Below are positions 58,080 to 64,000 of a DNA stretch of 64,000 bases, piece after piece. The stretch spans positions 7,904,157 to 7,968,156 of the forward strand of contig OZ234503.1 of NCBI GenBank assembly GCA_965153455.1. The letters are read 5' to 3'. This DNA comes from Sphagnum compactum (lineage: Eukaryota; Bryophyta; Sphagnopsida; Sphagnales). Made by a program: the position numbers and the translations under genes. The notes beneath the pieces are model-generated. The model was not told where the DNA came from and ran no database searches. It saw only the letters and a program-made list of their open reading frames with translations. Within the stretch, counting starts at the first letter, position 1. Every line of letters starts with the position of its first letter.

Positions 58080-58600
58080 AATGGAGTAAGTTTCCAGTGT
58101 GTGTTAGGAACATTATATGTAAGTATTGCAGGTATCATGTAAGTTGGGTTAAGGAAATTAATAGCAAGTATTGCAATTAACACAAGGTGGGTTAAGTTTT
58201 ATGATGCAAGTATTATAGTTAGCATAAGGTGCTAGGTTAGGTTTCATTATGCAAGTATTATAGTTGGAACAATTTTTTAGTGTGTATTAGAACAACTATA
58301 TGTAGGTATTGCTATTGGACCCAATGTTTTGTGTGGGTTAAGGAGGCTTTATGCAAGTATTGAAACAATGATTTACATATGTTTTGCATGGCCCCACATG
58401 TAGGTATTACATTTAAGGGTGGTTTCAAAATTCAAGAGCAAGTTTATGTGATTATTTTCAGCATGACTTCATATCTAAGTATTGCATTTTAAGGGGGTCA
58501 CTTTGTTAAAGTGAGCTTATGCGAATGTTGGTATTTTTTGCATGGCATTTCATGTAAGAATTGAATTTTAAAAAGCCCCTTTAGTTTTATAACATTATTT
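58080..58600. repeat. Degenerate array with AAGTATTG(C)A core
   Basis: TATGTAAGTATTGCAGG, AGCAAGTATTGCAATT, ATGCAAGTATTATAGTT (twice), ATGTAGGTATTGC, ATGCAAGTATTG, CATGTAGGTATTACATTT and ATCTAAGTATTGCATTTT follow each other at intervals of about 45-75 bp, often with GGGTTAAG or GGTT between them. A weaker continuation is at 59930-60080 (GTGGGTATTGC, ATGTAAGTATTGCATTT, GTGAGTATTGC). Confidence 0.65.
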
Positions 58601-59099
58601 TTCATGGAATTGATAGGCTTTTAATCATGTCCATTTATTTTATGGTTGAATTCTCACCCATGCCTATGCAATTAAATAAAAAATTACATAATTTATATAC
58701 AATGTTGTGTAAGCTTTGCAAACACACATACCCATTGTCAAATGTGATTTTCAAAAGATTGGAAATTTAGGTCAAATTCTTTGACCATGCATAAGCATGT
58801 AGCTCTTACCACCACCTCACACATCTTAAAGGGATTGCAATTCCTATCGTGAGCCACTTCACACATCTTCTTAAAAGGAATTAGTTTCATTAAATCAATC
58901 TTGAAATTCTTGTGGCATGAATTTTTTTTGAAGTCAACAAATGGAATACTTGTTAAAATTTGCCTTCATCCAAAATTCATCCTAGGTTATTACAATAGTG
59001 TCATCATCATTGTTGTTTTTTTCTTACAAATTTTCCATTTGTAATAGTAGTAATGGATTTCTAGTTTAGATTATCTCATTACAAAGATTTCCAACCTTG

Positions 59100-59134
<35 letters not shown>

Positions 59135-62100
59135 CTAGTGATGTTATTTTTTGCTTGCATTCCATTTGTTATTCTTTTTATATAATAACAATGGTGTTGT
59201 GATTTCCTAATTTTTTTCAATCTCAATTCTCTAACTTTGTTTGTTTTTTTTTAGTTTGAGTATTTTACACATCTCTTATTGTTTTGCTTCAATACTGATT
59301 ATTTGTAGTCATTTCAAAATGAACAAGGTTAGCACTATAGAAAGGTTAGACTGTTAGATGAAGATTAAGAAGTAAAATGTATTTGGAAGAATAATGTTAG
59401 GACGTATTGCACATCACAATCTATAGGGTATAACCTTATACAAGTCTTACAATACTTAAAAACTTTGTCATGGCCCATGTTTGGTCATTACATATTAATA
59501 TAAGATTTGAAATGGCATATGTAGGTAGTTAGATCCAACAAAATTGGATTACTGTTTATCATATTTTTAAAAATACCTAAAAAATACCCATGAATGGCAT
59601 ATATTCATCCTAGCCACCTTAAATGAAGCAATAAGCTTAAAGTGCATTACCCATCACAAAAGAAGAGAAAGATATTGCAAATCTTTATACATTACCTATG
59701 TATGGGTGTTAACCAAAACTACTATGTATTGGTCTTTTGGTCAACATTCATTTTTAAAAAATAAATTCATATACAACATTGTAGGTGTTGCAAAATATAT
59801 CAAAAAACCCACACATGGGCCTTGCCAAAAATGTTGCGTATTAGTTGAAACAATCTTTATTCCAAAATGCAATACCTACATACCACGTTAGGCAAATATG
59901 GAAATTAGAGGTGACCATAACACAATTTATTGGTTGAATGTGGGTATTGCAAAAGGAAAAAAAATCTAATGTGGGTTTTATGAACCTTATGTAAGTATTG
60001 CATTTGAAGAGGACAAATCCAATGTGTTTTGTGACCCCAGTGTGAGTATTGCAAATGAAATGTTAAGTCTAATGTCAAATAAACACAAAGAATGCAAGTG
60101 TTATAACTTTTGTATTGGTGGTTTTTTGTGTTTATGAAAATATTATGGAATTATTCTTTCACATGTGTATAATTTCAATTGGTAGATTAAGGTATTGCAT
60201 CACAAGACATGGCTACAAAATATGATTTTGAATTGGACATGTGAAACATTGTATTGAAAAATGCCAAAACAATTCATAATCAATCGTTGCATACATTCTT
60301 ATTTTGTAATGGACTATCCTTTATGTGCACATAATTGGGTGGAAAATGTATTAATCCATATAAATGTGTCCAAAAATGTTCAAAGAAGTACAAAACCATA
60401 GAAAAAGCCCTATTCATTTCTAGATAAAAAACACCATTCTAATTGAAGCCATGGGTTTGGTGGTGAGCCTTTGTTACTTTAATCACCTTGGTTGCATGAT
60501 GGTGTGTATACAATTGATGGTGTTCAATGGGGGCAAGACAAATTACATTCACTGCAAATTGATATTTTATGGTCTCACATAACTTGAATTACAATTACAA
60601 GGGTAATTAACATGATTTTCATGGTATTCCTAAACTTTCAACACAAATTACACTATTAAAAGGGTTTGAACATGTATGGCCCATGGACCATCTTTAGTGC
60701 ATGGTAATTGAAAATGATTTGCATCCCCTTGAGTTAGGTGGTTTGTTGCACTTTCACTTCCATAAAGTGGCATCCCATGCCAACTTTACCTTCTTTGCAT
60801 AGCAAAATTTGCATTGAATGATTAAATCACCAAGGTCCTTGTCCTTCTCCATTTGTGAGAAGGAATTCCTTGGAATGCTTATCACCCTAAGTTGAAATCC
60901 CCAAAATCTTCAACAATTGTTTGAAAGTAAATTTCATAAATGGAGGGTTTCTTACCTTAGGTTGTCCTTTCACAACTTGTTCAAATTGATCCCACTTCAC
61001 CTACCTTTTGTTTATTCCGTCGCAAGATGGCCAGGGAATCACAAACTTAAAATCTTTGTATTTATGGATTGATAGTTTTGGTGTTAAAGCTCCCTTCATG
61101 AATGGAAGGGTGCCCATGTTTGCCCTTATTGGCAATGAGATCATGCATTTTTTTCAAATGCACAATCAACAACCATTTTGCAACATACATTTCATTGCAC
61201 TCTCCAACCTTGTAGCACCATTTTGGGCCTTCTTTGACCCACCCAATGTTTTTTTTTGCAATCTAAAGAAAGGGAGGGGATTTTAAAAGTATATAAATGC
61301 ATGGGTTGGTTGGAAGGGGTTTTCATCCTCTTCATGGGCTTCATTTGAGCCATCAACCCCTCCCTTCTTATTGATGGACACAAAACTCCTATGAACTATA
61401 AATTCAAAAAACACAAATATTTCAATGTTTAAATTATGCAAATATTGCATTCATGAGAGGAGTCATATCACAAGCCTAAACCATTATAGGGTATTATAAA
61501 AAAGAAAAACAAAAAAATAAACCCCGCCTTCCCCCACACATGTGACACATATATTTGAAGGAAGGAGGGCAGGGTTGATCATCTCTTGAGACATAAGATG
61601 TACAATCCAACATTGAACATTATTATATTCCATAAATGGGTCCAAACTTTACACCTAATTTGAAGTGAAAATTTGCTTACGTCTCCACCTCCAGGAGCCC
61701 AAGTATCATATACACCTCCGAAATACAAAGCTTTGAGCTGTACAACAATAAATCCTAATTAAACGTGAATATCAAGTATTATGTGCACACCCCAATTCTC
61801 ACATGAAGCAAGATTGAAACCATCACAAACTTTTGCATTTGTAAGAATTTATGAAGCATCTCCTAGAGCTTCATGTTCCTCGATTGGCCTATATTGACCA
61901 CATGTTGCACCATTAGGCATGACATTGTCCTCTACTATGGCAACTTTTTAATTGTTGCCCACAAGGATGGAAGGTTTCTACAAAGTGATGATACAAAGTT
62001 TTTGCATTTTAACCATTCAATAGTGGTTCATTATAAAAAAAAATATTTAAAATTATGAGCTTCAAGAAATCCCATTCATCAAGGGCTTTCCAATTGTATC

Positions 62101-62639
62101 AAGAATTCACCCCAATTTCCTTAAGATATTAAGTTTTAATTTGTTGAATTTTTTGTAATAAAAATTTCAATAAAATCTTTTCCATTAAAGTATGAAGGTT
62201 TGAGCTAGTGTTGGGCATGTACCCAAATCATTGAGTAAGAATTGGTGATTTTGGTTCTTAAAAACTTACATGGAATAAGGTTTTCATTCTAAACTACGTG
62301 GAACTAGATTCAGGTTTAGAATGACAAATTTTGAAACTAGGTGGGAATTGACCCCTTAGTTTTGATCTTGAGTGTAACTAAAACTAGACTTGGGGTTTGG
62401 TTCCAAAGTTGTATGAAAACTATAACTAGATTAGAATGTTTATAAAAAGTCAATTTCAATTTTAATTCTAGGACTTTTGGATGTTTATGATTTAAGGTTT
62501 AAAGTTTAATGGTTCTTTTTTGTTTATTTTGATTCCTTTGTGTTGTATGCATGGTCAAGCTCCAAAGCTCAAGGCTTTTGTTTCTTTTCTTTTTAAAAGT
62601 CAAGATTGAGCTCCATAGTTCAAGTTCCAAAGTTGATAA
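58601..62639. other. AT-rich intergenic region
   Basis: No gene. 59102-59132 is a pure (TA)n microsatellite. The plus frame 61008-61286 (PSQDGQGITNLKSLYLWIDS..) is open but unrecognised and lacks supporting splice or family evidence. Confidence 0.45.
59102..59132. repeat. (TA)n microsatellite
   Basis: About 15 uninterrupted TA units. Confidence 0.97.
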
Positions 62640-63420
62640 ACTATTTAGCTTGTGTATTAGTTGTGTTCATTTGTTAATGTTTTTTATGGCCTTGGTCATG
62701 CTCTTTTGTTGGTGTTTTTTAAAATTTTAATTTGGTTTTTTTTTTCTTTGTGGTGGTGATCATGGTGATGGTGGTCATGATGATAGTGGTCATCATTCTT
62801 TGGTATGTTGGTTTTTGGTGTTTTTCGTGGCCTTGGTTTCGCTTTTCTATTAATGCCCTTCATTGCTTTAGTTGTGTTTTTTTTCTAGTGTTTTCATGAC
62901 CTTGGTTGGGTTCTTCTACTAATGTTTTTTGTTGTTTTAGTTGTGTTGTTTTGTAGATGTCTTGGTAGCCATGGTCGAGTTCTTGTGCTAGTGTTCTTCA
63001 TGGGCTTAGTCATGTTTTTTTGTTGGTGTTTTTCATGGGCTTGGTCGCACTTTTCTACTAGTGCTTTTTGTTGTTTTGGTCATGTCTTTTTGCTAGTGTT
63101 TTCATGATTTGGGTTGCATTCTTCTATTGTTGTTCTTCATTGCTTTGGTCATGTTTTTTAATTGGTGTTTTAATTGTTTTGCTTCTGCTCTTTTGTTGGT
63201 GTTCTTCATGTCATTAGTCATGTTCTTCTATTGGTGCTTTTTGTGTTTTTAATTGTGCTATTCTGTTGGTGCTCTTTGTTACCTTGTTTGTGCTCTTCTA
63301 CTAGTATCTTGGTCGCTTTGGTTGTGCTCTCATGTTAGTGCTCTTCATGGCTTTGGCCATGCTCTTTTGCTGGTGTACTTTGTGAGCTTGATCATGCTCT
63401 TTTACTTGGTTTAATTTGGC
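62640..63420. repeat. 36-bp degenerate minisatellite
   Basis: Units such as GGTCATGTTCTTCTRYTGGT plus GTTYTTCATGGGCTT start at about 62972, 63008, 63044 and 63080 with exact 36-bp spacing. Flanking units vary (33-38 bp) over about 780 bp, roughly 20 units. The period is a multiple of three, so open frames of Val/Phe/Leu/Cys repeats appear on the plus strand; they are not genes. Confidence 0.85.
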
Positions 63421-64000
63421 TTTGTAACAACTTGATTTTTTTTTGTTACTAGAAAATTTCCTTGTTTCATTGTTTCTACAATGATGTTTATAATTTTGAA
63501 ACTTAACCAAGAGGTTACCCAAAACTTAATGTAACATGTACCCTAAAATTGGGAATTGCTCTATGTTGAACTTAAAAAAAATTGAAACATGAACCCCTTA
63601 ATTAAAAAGTTGAAATCGAAATTGGGTCCCATATTTGGAAAAAATAAATTGAAACCTAACTGAAATGAAATCTTTAAATTTTTTAGGAACCACCGTGGAA
63701 GGTTCTTACTGTAACCTAGGAATTGCCCAACAATGGTCTAAACAATACCAAAACCACCTCATTGCACCCCTACTGATTGAGAGCTTTCCAATGATATCAA
63801 GAGCATGGCAAGAGGCACCATGGTTTGAGAGAACTCAAAGTGATAAACAAAACAAACAAGCATTGAATGACCTTCCGTCATAGATGGTGGTGTAGCTTGT
63901 GTGGTTGGCCCAAGTGTGAACACATTGAGGGCCCAACTGATTTTTCCTTCCAAACCCAATTTTTGCAATTAAATTATAAAATTGTTGTTTAGATTTTCGA
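63421..64000. other. Intergenic at window end
   Basis: Nothing recognised. The open frames on both strands (63665-63968) overlap each other and lack family resemblance. Confidence 0.4.

Noticed and set aside
62922-63107. 61-codon Val/Phe/Cys open frame
   Set aside because: Produced by the 36-bp minisatellite whose period is a multiple of three.

Overview
This is a eukaryotic nuclear sequence, almost certainly from a land plant. Every protein-coding gene except one is split by short GT-AG introns. The gene set is plant-like: a plastid-type nickel/cobalt transporter, a TOM1-like VHS/GAT protein, EMC6, a type II H+-pyrophosphatase relic and an 'LPSSIG'-type leucine-rich-repeat relic. The repeats are plant-type too: TTA-flanked Tourist-like MITEs, an Emigrant/pogo-like MITE and a copia gag plus LTR. 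The retroelement relic, the LRR style and an ankyrin-kinase protein with a Trp-x-Cys tail suggest a non-seed plant such as a bryophyte, lycophyte or fern, but that is inference only. Exons were joined by hand from splice sites and phase; reading phase closes across every junction in all five spliced models.

Layout. 0-7.2 kb: two copies of a ~600-bp duplicated segment flank an unrecognised coding relic and a decayed LRR array (2420-5045) whose second part is a 144-bp higher-order repeat. 7.6-15.5 kb: two minus-strand genes, an NTF2-like protein (7 exons, 169 aa) and a plastid NiCoT-like transporter (5 exons, 421 aa). 16.4-18.8 kb: a non-LTR retroelement relic, a TTA-flanked MITE and two minisatellites. 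20.0-24.7 kb: a minus-strand TOL gene (9 exons, 626 aa). 25.5-31.5 kb: a local segmental duplication with a MITE between its copies, a pogo-like MITE, a small inverted-repeat element and a decayed recombinase-like relic. 31.5-40 kb: AT-rich sequence with little coding signal. 40.3-41.4 kb: a single-exon SAM-domain gene on the plus strand. 42.7-44.0 kb: EMC6 (minus, 4 exons, including a 20-nt microexon). 44.9-46.7 kb: a two-exon H+-PPase relic and a truncated copia element. 46.9-52.2 kb: the most interesting gene, a 9-exon minus-strand gene for a ~1,118-aa ankyrin / divergent kinase / helical-tail protein. 52.2-64 kb: AT-rich intergenic DNA with minisatellites and microsatellites.

How the genes work together. 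The genes look like unrelated housekeeping genes (plastid metal transport, ubiquitin-dependent endosomal sorting, ER membrane-protein insertion) set among transposon debris. There is no operon-like or metabolic cluster. The ankyrin-kinase gene and the dead LRR array are the two loci whose architecture could relate to signalling or immunity; that is an inference from domain content. A short dispersed element with TAGCCA / TGGCTA ends recurs five times in both orientations and is the least explained repeat in the window.
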